Positions 7,797-13,756 of a stretch of 16,097 nucleotides of DNA are shown in pieces. Below the pieces are notes generated by a model, which saw only the letters and a list, made by a program, of their open reading frames with translations, was not told where the DNA came from and made no database searches. The translations under genes and the position numbers were made by a program. Within the stretch, counting starts at the first letter, position 1; each line of letters starts with the position of its first letter. Source of the DNA: an uncultured Kangiella sp. (GTDB lineage: Bacteria; Pseudomonadota; Gammaproteobacteria; Enterobacterales; DSM-103792); contig CAMLNB010000067.1 in the NCBI GenBank assembly GCA_946481205.1, forward strand, positions 1 through 16,097. The letters run 5' to 3'.

Positions 7797-8402
7797 ATGA
7801 CCGAACAAACCCTGCAAGAAGTGACGCGTTACGCAAGAGCCGCGTTCATTGCCGGCATTCTGATCATTCTGTTGCTGATTGGTCTGCTGTTCTGGCGTAA
7901 ATCCAACACCGTGATGGTGGGCGAGGTGGTGGTTGCTCCAACCTTGACCATCAAGGAGGCTCAGCAAAAAGTCTGGTTTGCCTTGCCTGAGTTTGCCGAC
8001 CATCCGGGGTGGACATTCGATGGTGTGACCTTGGTGGATGACACCTGGGCGGTTGTGCGGTATGTCGCGCCCGGTGGCATGTTGGAAGTGGGAAAAGGCA
8101 CCAAGCGACCGCTGCTCGGCATCAACAAACCGTATCCGCGTCAGGCGCGGAAAACGACCACCGTCAATGGGCAGTTGGCCATTTTCATTCAAGGTGGATG
8201 GGATGACAAAGGCGAATGGAATGCCGCAATGGATGCCGCCCTGTTGGAATGGTCAACTGGCGGTTTTCATTACCGCATTCAGCACTCGGGTCTGGGCATG
8301 AATTATCAGACGATGATTGATCTGGGCCGAGCCCTGGTAAGCAAACCGGAGACGGCGCCCGCGACCGCGAATGCAACCGTACCTGCCTCGGCGGCGCCTT
8401 GA
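7797..8402 (+). CDS. Single-pass membrane protein of unknown function, coupled to the permease
   Basis: The 201-residue product has a short N-terminal segment (1-14), one strong TM helix at about 16-33 followed by RK, a soluble domain (about 45-183) and an Ala/Pro/Thr-rich tail (184-201). I do not recognise the family with certainty. The late part of the domain (VNGQLAIFIQGG at 123-134, LLEWSTGGFHYRI at 149-161, then a helix DLGRALVS) has the order 'vnG-x-a ... L-W ... G-x-Y ... final helix' seen in DUF4367-like domains attached to membrane anchors; this is a weak pattern match. The ATG at 7797 is chosen because GAGGAG (7783-7788) lies 8 bases upstream, inside the permease gene; an upstream in-frame ATG at 7719 would add residues overlapping the permease. 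The 1-base gap implies an operon partner, perhaps an accessory or regulatory subunit. Confidence 0.8.
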   Translation: MTEQTLQEVTRYARAAFIAGILIILLLIGLLFWRKSNTVMVGEVVVAPTLTIKEAQQKVWFALPEFADHPGWTFDGVTLVDDTWAVVRYVAPGGMLEVGKGTKRPLLGINKPYPRQARKTTTVNGQLAIFIQGGWDDKGEWNAAMDAALLEWSTGGFHYRIQHSGLGMNYQTMIDLGRALVSKPETAPATANATVPASAAP

Positions 8403-8410
8403 GAAGACGC

Positions 8411-8447
8411 TGAGTCGTAGGCAATCACTGATTGCGTCGGATGACTC
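8411..8447. other. Hairpin just upstream of the convergent terminator
   Basis: GCAATC-ACT-GATTGC (8421-8435) forms a 6-bp stem, enclosed by GAGTC (8412-8416) and GACTC (8443-8447). It starts 9 bases after the stop of the 201-aa protein gene. There is no T tract, so it is more likely an mRNA 3'-end structure than a terminator. Confidence 0.35.
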
Positions 8448-8466
8448 GCAACACCGATACCGGAGT

Positions 8467-8496
8467 AAAAAAAAGGGCGACCATGTCGCCCTTTTT
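8467..8496. terminator. Bidirectional intrinsic terminator between convergent operons
   Basis: A8 (8467-8474), a perfect 7-bp stem GGGCGAC/GTCGCCC (8475-8481/8485-8491) with loop CAT, then T5 (8492-8496). Both strands carry a stem followed by a T run, so it can end the plus-strand permease operon and the minus-strand TPR gene, whose stop is 18 bases away. Confidence 0.9.
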
Positions 8497-8513
8497 GCTA
8501 TGTCACTGGAAAC

Positions 8514-9788
8514 TCACAGCTGCGCCTTGACCTGCGGCAACAAACCTTCGGCTTCTTTCTTCTTCTCCGGATAGGTCTTGGCTTTTTCCAGACTCTGGAT
8601 CGACTCTTTGAACTGCGAGTTGCGGAATTGGGCGTAGCCGAGCACCAGCCAGGTGTGGCCTTCGTTCTTGCCGAGATTGCCTTTGTTCAGCGCATTCTGA
8701 TAGGCCGCAATGGCCTGATCCCATTTCTTCAGTTCGGACAGTTTTTCGCCTTGGAACAAGAACAGCTCACCGCTCGCGGCGATTTTGCCGCCTTCGCCAT
8801 ACGCACGCGCCATCCGTTCCGGATTGTTCGCTTGCTTCCAGGCTTGAGCAATGCTTTTCCAGGTCGCTTCATTGGCTTTCAGCACGCCTTTAGCGATGCC
8901 GCGCTCCAGCGCGTCGGCCGATTTTTCGTACTCGCCGTTGTTCCAGTACATCGTGGCGAGGTTCTTGATGTCTTTTTCCTTGCTGAGCAGGCCTTTTTGT
9001 TCGATGTCAGCCAATAGTTTGAAGGCGTCGTCATTGCGCTGGGCCAGCAGATACATATTGGCCAGGTGCAGTAATTGCTCGATGCTGTCCGGCGCTTTCG
9101 CGACCACTTCTTTCTGCAACAGAATCGCGTCTTCGAAGCGGTTGATCTGACCGTGCAGATCGGCCAGCAAGCGGATCCATTCCAGTTTCGGTTCCGGGTG
9201 CATTTTCAACGCGATATAGGTAGGGCAGATCGCTTCTTCGGTGCGGTCCAGCTGCATCAGGGTTTGCGCCTTGACCAGATACAGTTCCGGCTTTGGTGCC
9301 TTGGCGACGGTGAAGTAGCGATCAAGCGCGGCCAGCGCTGCGTCTTGCTGATCGGCCTGCAGGTAGAAGCTGACCAGATTCTGCCAACCGGCAATTTGTT
9401 GTTCTTCTGCCATCACATTCAGCGCCAGCGCCTGTTCGATATGCTTGGCGGCGTTGACGTAGTCATCACCCTCGGCATAGGCGTAGGCGAGCAGGCTTTG
9501 CACGGTCGCCTTGTCATAGTCTTTGCGCGGCGGCTTTTCATCGAGCGGTTTCAGCAGTTCGATGGCGGTCGCGTAGTCTTTTGCCTGGTAGGCGTCTTGT
9601 GCCTTCTTGTAGATCTTGTAGGTCTTCTCTTCCAGCTGAGCGTCTTTCTCTTTCTTTTTACTGGGGGTCGTCTCGGCCGCGGCGCTCGGCAGCGGACAGT
9701 TCTGGGTCAACGAGGTTTCCAGACCGGCCTGTACGGCGGTTGCGGTAAGGCTGATTACCAGGGCGCTGGACAGAAGCAATGTGGCCAT
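8514..9788 (-). CDS. Exported TPR-repeat protein of the TonB-ExbB-ExbD locus
   Basis: The 424-residue product starts MATLLLSSALVISLTATAVQ, a signal peptide with a likely AVQA|G cleavage after residue 21, although it lacks the usual N-terminal Lys/Arg. After a charged linker (about 40-60) come roughly ten TPR-like 34-residue helical pairs, for example KKAQDAYQAKDYATAIELLK, LAYAYAEGDDYVNAAKHIEQ, LANMYLLAQRNDDAFKLL and GEKLSELKKWDQAIAAYQNA. TPR solenoids hold protein partners together; TPR proteins accompany several TonB clusters, where they are thought to work in the periplasm with the energy-transducing complex. The ATG at 9788 has GGAG 7 bases upstream. The same frame stays open up to 10040, but that extension is Arg/Pro-rich, overlaps exbD and destroys the signal peptide. 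It is the last gene of the minus-strand cluster, 226 bases after exbD, and probably partly independent of it. Confidence 0.88.
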   Translation of the reverse strand: MATLLLSSALVISLTATAVQAGLETSLTQNCPLPSAAAETTPSKKKEKDAQLEEKTYKIYKKAQDAYQAKDYATAIELLKPLDEKPPRKDYDKATVQSLLAYAYAEGDDYVNAAKHIEQALALNVMAEEQQIAGWQNLVSFYLQADQQDAALAALDRYFTVAKAPKPELYLVKAQTLMQLDRTEEAICPTYIALKMHPEPKLEWIRLLADLHGQINRFEDAILLQKEVVAKAPDSIEQLLHLANMYLLAQRNDDAFKLLADIEQKGLLSKEKDIKNLATMYWNNGEYEKSADALERGIAKGVLKANEATWKSIAQAWKQANNPERMARAYGEGGKIAASGELFLFQGEKLSELKKWDQAIAAYQNALNKGNLGKNEGHTWLVLGYAQFRNSQFKESIQSLEKAKTYPEKKKEAEGLLPQVKAQL

Positions 9789-9868
9789 GAGCTCACTCCG
9801 TACGGTAAAAAGGGCAAAAGGTCCGCTTGCGCGCCGGCGCGGGTTTCGACACACTGCCGTCGCCCATA

Positions 9869-9938
9869 GCGCGGGGCCCGTTTTTGGAAGGGCCCGCGCG
9901 CCGACACCATTCTTAGGGGGGATGTATCGGCGCGCGGG
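9869..9938 (-). promoter_or_regulatory. Two mutually exclusive GC-rich hairpins in the TPR-gene leader
   Basis: Hairpin A pairs GCGCGGGGCCC (9869-9879, one bulged G) with GGGCCCGCGC (9890-9899). Hairpin B pairs CCCGCGCGCCGA (9893-9904) with TCGGCGCGCGGG (9927-9938), a perfect 12-bp match around a 22-base loop. They share 9893-9899 and cannot form together. A further GCGCGCCGGCGCGGG (9829-9843) can compete for the same right arm. Neither hairpin has a U tract in the minus direction. The layout resembles an attenuator or translational switch, without proof. Confidence 0.45.
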
Positions 9939-9973
9939 GTTCGACCGTCTCGCAACGATCAAACGTGCTAACC

Positions 9974-10001
9974 GGAACAGGCGGCCATGGCCGCCTGTTC
10001 C
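9974..10001. other. Perfect 28-bp palindrome just after exbD
   Basis: The sequence from GGAACAGGCGGC through a central CATG to GCCGCCTGTTCC is fully self-complementary. It lies 13 bases after the exbD stop in the minus direction. The adjoining T4 (10002-10005) is on the plus strand, so as an intrinsic terminator it would act on plus-strand transcripts; for the exbD mRNA it is a very stable hairpin without a U tract, fit to protect the 3' end or reduce expression of the TPR gene. Confidence 0.7.
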
Positions 10002-10014
10002 TTTTCGGTCTGGT

Positions 10015-10428
10015 TTATTGCCGAACCGGTTCGGTGACAAAACCCAGCTTCAGTACACCGTTGTACTGCGCTGCCGACATGATCTCGGCCAGTCGCTGGT
10101 ACTTCACTTCTTTGTCTGCGCGGATATGCAGTTCGACGTTCGGCACCTTGCCGGCTTCGCCGAGCCGAACCAGCAGTTCGTCATCGCTGACTGCTTGGTC
10201 ATTCCAGAACACCGCACCGGTGGCATCAATCGCCAAGGTTACCGTTTCCGGCTTGTCCTCATTGCGGCTGCTTGACGCATCCGGCAGATCCACTTTGACC
10301 GAGTGGGTGACCACGGGCGTGATCAGAATGAACACCACCAGCAGCACCAACATCACATCGACCAGCGGCGTGGTGTTGATTTCATTGTTCAGCGCTTGCG
10401 CGCCTTTCTCGAAGCCACCAAAGGCCAT
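10015..10428 (-). CDS. exbD: Biopolymer transport protein ExbD
   Basis: ExbD is the small inner-membrane partner of ExbB; together they use the proton gradient to energise TonB. The 137-residue product has a short cytoplasmic N terminus (EINTTPLVDVM at 16-26), one TM helix (about 22-41) carrying the conserved proton-path aspartate D24 in PLVDVMLVLLVVF, and a periplasmic domain with RADKEVKYQRLAEIM and a final KLGFVTEP. These are hallmarks of the ExbD/TolR family; the neighbouring tonB favours ExbD over TolR. The ATG at 10428 has AGAGGAGA with 7-base spacing; an in-frame ATG at 10479 would add 17 residues that look non-coding and lie in the exbB-exbD hairpin. It is separated from exbB by 68 bases. 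Confidence 0.94.
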   Translation of the reverse strand: MAFGGFEKGAQALNNEINTTPLVDVMLVLLVVFILITPVVTHSVKVDLPDASSSRNEDKPETVTLAIDATGAVFWNDQAVSDDELLVRLGEAGKVPNVELHIRADKEVKYQRLAEIMSAAQYNGVLKLGFVTEPVRQ

Positions 10429-10443
10429 CGCTTTGTCTCCTCT

Positions 10444-10484
10444 GTTGGGTGATGTGTGCCGAGGCCGTTTCATCGGCACCCAAC
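10444..10484 (-). other. Hairpin in the exbB-exbD intergenic region
   Basis: GTGCCGA (10456-10462) pairs with TCGGCAC (10473-10479) around a 10-base loop; an outer GTTGG (10444-10448) pairs with CCAAC (10480-10484), leaving a one-sided 7-base bulge. It fills most of the 68 bases between exbB and exbD and ends just before the exbD ribosome binding site. It could tune the ExbB:ExbD ratio by processing or by affecting initiation. There is no U tract. Confidence 0.45.
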
Positions 10485-10496
10485 CATCAACCCGGC

Positions 10497-11156
10497 TTAC
10501 TTGCCGCCAAACGCCAGCAGCGAGTGGTGCAGATCATGGGCAAAGCTGTCGAGATGGTTTTGCACCACTTTGTTGCCACGAACGAAGGCGTTGTAAGCCA
10601 ACACCGCCGGGATCGCGGCGAACAAACCGGCAGCGGTTGCCACCAGCGCTTCACCCATCGGACCGGCGACGGCATCGAGCGTGGCTTGACCGGCAGCAGC
10701 GATACCGATCAGCGCTTTGTAGATGCCGTAAACGGTGCCGAACAGACCGATAAACGGTGCCGTTGAGCCAATCGACGCCAGAATGGTCATGCCGCCTTCG
10801 AGCCGTTGGGTTTCCAGATTCAGCGCATTGCGAATGCTGCGAACCAGGTAGTCATCGAGGCCGCAGGCTTCGGCAAAGGTTTTTTCGTTGTCATGGAATT
10901 CATCCATGGCGTGCAGACCGGCTTTCGCCATCCGGCCGACCGGTTGATCGGATTTTTCGACCGCTTTGCGCGCGGCGTTCAGATCTTTCGATTTCCAGAA
11001 CGAAGCGATTTCGCGCTTGATCGCCGAGCGGGTGCGCAGGTAAACGAAACCACGCAGCAGAATGACAAACCAGGTGATGACCGACATCAAGAGCAGCAAC
11101 AGAAACGTTGAGATCAGGACCAGATCACCTTGCTCAAATACCAACATCAGATTCAT
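10497..11156 (-). CDS. exbB: Biopolymer transport protein ExbB (MotA/TolQ/ExbB family)
   Basis: ExbB is the pentameric inner-membrane scaffold of the TonB motor. The 219-residue product has TM1 at about 10-35, a long cytoplasmic loop (36-120), and the paired helices of the MotA/TolQ/ExbB domain: LASIGSTAPFIGLFGTVYGI (126-145) and EALVATAAGLFAAIPAVLAY (169-188). Thr141 and Thr174 in these helices match the conserved pore-lining threonines of the family. Length is near E. coli ExbB (244) and TolQ (230); the linkage to tonB and exbD decides the call. The ATG at 11156 has AAGGAG at 5-base spacing. tonB ends 77 bases upstream. There is only one ExbB homologue in this cluster, unlike TonB2-type operons with an additional TtpC. 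Confidence 0.94.
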   Translation of the reverse strand: MNLMLVFEQGDLVLISTFLLLLLMSVITWFVILLRGFVYLRTRSAIKREIASFWKSKDLNAARKAVEKSDQPVGRMAKAGLHAMDEFHDNEKTFAEACGLDDYLVRSIRNALNLETQRLEGGMTILASIGSTAPFIGLFGTVYGIYKALIGIAAAGQATLDAVAGPMGEALVATAAGLFAAIPAVLAYNAFVRGNKVVQNHLDSFAHDLHHSLLAFGGK

Positions 11157-11233
11157 GATGACTCCTTACTGCGTTGCAAGTTTTCAAACCATTTGCGTCG
11201 TCAGGCGACAGTGCCGTAGCGACGACGCAACTC

Positions 11234-11929
11234 TTATTCACCAAAATCGAGCGAGGTTTCGCCGGTCAGGCGGAACACCACCACAAAATCCAGCACCGAT
11301 TCGATCGCGACACCGTCTTCGGTAGCCGGCTGGAATTTCCAGCGCTTGACCGCTTGCACCGCGGCGCGACTCAGATCGCGGTTGCGCGGATGCTTGGTCA
11401 CTTCCACGTCGAGCACTTCACCGGTTGGCGCAATGCGCAGGCGCAGTTTCACTTCGCCTTCGTCACCGTTGCGCAGGGCTTCCGGCGGGTACTTCGGTTG
11501 CCGGTTGCTGCCATCGCTGACAAAGCGTGCTTTGACGTAAACCGGGCCTTCCTGGACTGCGACCGGACCCGGATCCTGCGATGGGGTCAGATCGGTTTCG
11601 CCCATGACGAACGGCACGTCTTCCGATTCCGGCTGCGGCGGCACCTGAATCGGGTTGTCCGGCGGCGTCACCGGCGGCTTCGGCTTGGGCTTCGGCGGCG
11701 GTGGTGTCTCCGGGCGCGGCTCCGGTGGCGGTGGCGGCGGTGGGGGAGGCGGCGGCGGCTCTTCCTGGATAAGGGCCACCTTGACGGGCGGCTCCTCCGG
11801 TTTGGGCGGTGGCGCCGTGTGATCACGCAGCTGGTACGCCACAAAGGCATGCCCAGCAAACGAGATCAACATCGCGATTACGGCAGGGGCTCTCGACATC
11901 TTCAGGGTCCGTGGCCGGGGTGGAGACAT
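11234..11929 (-). CDS. tonB: TonB family energy transducer
   Basis: TonB spans from the inner membrane to the TonB box of outer-membrane receptors and transmits force for siderophore, cobalamin or glycan uptake. From ATG 11929 the product has 231 residues: a TM anchor (about 14-33, RAPAVIAMLISFAGHAFVAY), a Pro-rich periplasmic spacer (about 39-105) with a run of 12 consecutive prolines (58-69) and PKPKPKPP repeats, and a C-terminal TonB domain with KYPPEALRNGDEGEVKLRL and AVQAVKRWKFQPA. Start choice is uncertain: ATG 11929 has a weak GCGGAA seven bases before it, ATG 11899 would remove ten residues, and a TTG at 11956 is less likely. It heads the minus-strand cluster and is divergent from the sensor kinase; I saw no Fur-like box upstream, so iron control is not supported by sequence. 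Confidence 0.92.
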   Translation of the reverse strand: MSPPRPRTLKMSRAPAVIAMLISFAGHAFVAYQLRDHTAPPPKPEEPPVKVALIQEEPPPPPPPPPPPPEPRPETPPPPKPKPKPPVTPPDNPIQVPPQPESEDVPFVMGETDLTPSQDPGPVAVQEGPVYVKARFVSDGSNRQPKYPPEALRNGDEGEVKLRLRIAPTGEVLDVEVTKHPRNRDLSRAAVQAVKRWKFQPATEDGVAIESVLDFVVVFRLTGETSLDFGE

Positions 11930-12021
11930 GGCGGTATTCCGCCACGTCTGAAACAAATTGTTAATGGCTTGGGGCCGGTACTTGTTGCCTTGCGCTGCCG
12001 CTCAGGCGCCAATACGCGCGC

Positions 12022-12043
12022 GTTCCTTGTTAATAGGAACAAG
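12022..12043. promoter_or_regulatory. Overlapping dyads between tonB and the kinase gene
   Basis: GTTCCT (12022-12027) pairs with AGGAAC (12035-12040), and CTTGTT (12026-12031) pairs with AACAAG (12038-12043). The two overlapping inverted repeats lie in the divergent tonB-kinase intergenic region, next to another palindrome ACGCGCGCGT (12014-12023). An operator for tonB is possible; I could not identify a convincing tonB promoter around it. Confidence 0.35.
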
Positions 12044-12071
12044 CACCGTGCCAGCGGGGTTGTGGTAATTT

Positions 12072-12097
12072 TATACGTGAATATACGTACGCGTATA
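12072..12097. promoter_or_regulatory. TATACG repeat array upstream of the sensor kinase
   Basis: TATACG occurs at 12072 and again at 12082, exactly 10 bp apart (one helical turn), followed by the inverted copy CGTATA at 12092-12097. The inner pair makes the dyad TATACG-TACG-CGTATA. The 10-mer TATACGTACG (12082-12091) is identical to 5690-5699 at the permease promoter. FixJ/NarL-type regulators often bind short repeated or inverted half-sites, so autoregulation by the adjacent response regulator is a reasonable inference. The site is 46 bases before the kinase ATG. Confidence 0.5.
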
Positions 12098-12142
12098 GTC
12101 GTGCGTGTCATCACGTGGCCGTTCCGTTAGCATGGTCTGGCT

Positions 12143-13756
12143 ATGAACCATCCCGTTTTGACCCTGTTGCGTGTTGCTGGCTTTGTCCTGGCCTATGTGC
12201 TGCTGGACTGGCTCAGCTATATCCACCCGGTCGGCGGATTCGCGATCACGCCGTGGAACCCGCACCCAGGCTTGGCGCTGGCGCTGCTGCTGGTACAGGG
12301 CCGACGGGCCCTGCCGATGGTGATGCTGGCGGCGGCACTGTCCGAGGTGCTGGTGCGCGGCCATGCGCCGCTGTTGCTGACCTTGGTGCTGGGTACGGTG
12401 ATCCCGGCGGTGGGCTATTACCTGCTGGCGCGCTTTCTGACCGTCGGGCTTGGTTTTGATGTCGCGTTGGGCGACCGTCGGCATTTGCTGAAGCTGTTGC
12501 TGGCGGCCATCCCGGGCACGCTGCTGATTGGTTTGTTCTATGTCTGTGCACTGTCGCTGGCCGGTCTGCTCAGTTGGGGCCAGTTGCCGGATGCGACGCT
12601 GCGCTTGTGGATTGGCGACTTGATCGGCGTCGTAATCACCACGCCGCTGTTGCTGGCCTGGCGCCGGCCACCGAGCTTCGACTGGCGGACGCTGCCATGG
12701 CCGGAGTTCGCCGGCATTGCAATGGCGCTGGCGGCGGTGTTCTGGCTGTTGTTCGTCTGGTCCGGTTCGGACGCGTTCCAGTTTTTCTATTTGCTGTTCG
12801 TGCCGCTGATCTGGGTAGCGCTGCGCTTTGCCCTGCCCGGCACCACAGTGCTGTTGATGCTTTGTCAGCTCGGGCTGATCGGGGTGGTGCAAAGCCGCGG
12901 TTACGACGCCGGCACTGTGGTCGCGTTCCAGTTTCTGATGTTGGCGCTGGCAGTGGCCGGCCTGGTGCTCGGCATGGCGATTTCCGAAGGCCGCCACGCC
13001 CAGGAAGTGCTGCTGAAGCGGGAAGGTGAGCTGTATCAGGCGTTGCGTATGGCCGCGGCCGGTGAGCTGTCATCGACGCTGGCGCATGAGTTGAACCAGC
13101 CGCTGGCGGCGATCAGCAATTACGTTGGCGCCAGCCAAAAGCTGGCCGAGCGGGAGGTGGTCGATTTGGCCCGGCTGCGCGAAGTGCTGCAAAAAACCAG
13201 TCAGGAAGTGCAGCGCGCCGGCGCCGTGGTGCACCGGATGCGACGGTTCTTCCGCAGCGGCGAATTGCAGCCGGAGCGCCTCAAAGTCAGCGAGTTGATG
13301 GCCGCAGCCTGGGAGCCGCTGGCCCGGCGCGCGGCGCGCGAGCGCATCGAGTATTTCGAGCACCGCGCCGAAGCGCTGCCGGAACTGCTGGCCGACCGGG
13401 TGCAGAGCGAGATCGTGCTGCACAACCTGCTCAGCAACGCGCTCGATGCCCTGGCCAGCCACCAGTCCGGGCATCGCAGCATCACTGTGGCCGCAGTTGG
13501 CGAAGACAGCCATGTCCGGTTCACCGTGACCGATACCGGCCCCGGCATTGCCCCGGAGCTGGCCGGCAAACTGTTCGAGTCGTTCGTCACCAGTAAGCCG
13601 CACGGCATGGGGCTGGGCCTCAACATCAGCCGCTCGCTGGTGGAAGCCCATGGCGGCCACCTGTGGCTGGCCGAATCCCGTCCCGGTCGCACCCGGTTTT
13701 CGTTTACCCTGCCGGCGTTTCGTGCTGACCCGGCCGCTGGAGCCTCACCACAATGA
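12143..13756 (+). CDS. MASE1-domain membrane sensor histidine kinase
   Basis: The 537-residue protein has about eight TM helices in residues 10-280, with features of MASE1 (NPHPGLALALLLVQGRRALP early, then LRLWIGDLIGVVITTPLLLA, 153-172), the integral-membrane sensor domain also known from UhpB. A short coiled linker leads to a HisKA dimerisation domain with H-box SSTLAHELNQPLAAISNY (310-327, phospho-acceptor H315) of the FixL/DctB type. The HATPase domain shows N-box HNLLSNALDA (427-436), G1 box DTGPGI (464-469) and G2 box GMGLGLNIS (488-496). All catalytic motifs look intact. The stimulus is unknown. The ATG at 12143 lacks a good ribosome binding site, and the stop overlaps the response regulator start by ATGA, so the two form one operon. 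This stretch looks GC-richer than the TPR and permease genes, though I did not compute it. Confidence 0.92.
   Translation: MNHPVLTLLRVAGFVLAYVLLDWLSYIHPVGGFAITPWNPHPGLALALLLVQGRRALPMVMLAAALSEVLVRGHAPLLLTLVLGTVIPAVGYYLLARFLTVGLGFDVALGDRRHLLKLLLAAIPGTLLIGLFYVCALSLAGLLSWGQLPDATLRLWIGDLIGVVITTPLLLAWRRPPSFDWRTLPWPEFAGIAMALAAVFWLLFVWSGSDAFQFFYLLFVPLIWVALRFALPGTTVLLMLCQLGLIGVVQSRGYDAGTVVAFQFLMLALAVAGLVLGMAISEGRHAQEVLLKREGELYQALRMAAAGELSSTLAHELNQPLAAISNYVGASQKLAEREVVDLARLREVLQKTSQEVQRAGAVVHRMRRFFRSGELQPERLKVSELMAAAWEPLARRAARERIEYFEHRAEALPELLADRVQSEIVLHNLLSNALDALASHQSGHRSITVAAVGEDSHVRFTVTDTGPGIAPELAGKLFESFVTSKPHGMGLGLNISRSLVEAHGGHLWLAESRPGRTRFSFTLPAFRADPAAGASPQ

Noticed and set aside
9789..10040. N-terminal extension of the TPR protein up to an ATG at 10040
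   Set aside because: It would overlap the conserved end of exbD, is Arg/Pro-rich, and would bury the signal peptide; ATG 9788 has a proper ribosome binding site.
11930..12060. Fur box upstream of tonB
   Set aside because: No stretch resembles the AT-rich GATAAT-type repeat; only GC-rich palindromes and the GTTCC/GGAAC dyads are there.
11174..12130. 318-codon plus-strand frame opposite tonB
   Set aside because: The Arg-rich, low-complexity stretch is the complement of TonB's Pro-rich region; TonB has a clear C-terminal domain.
12071..12997. 308-codon minus-strand frame over the kinase N terminus
   Set aside because: Gln/His/Arg-rich complement of the MASE1 transmembrane segments.
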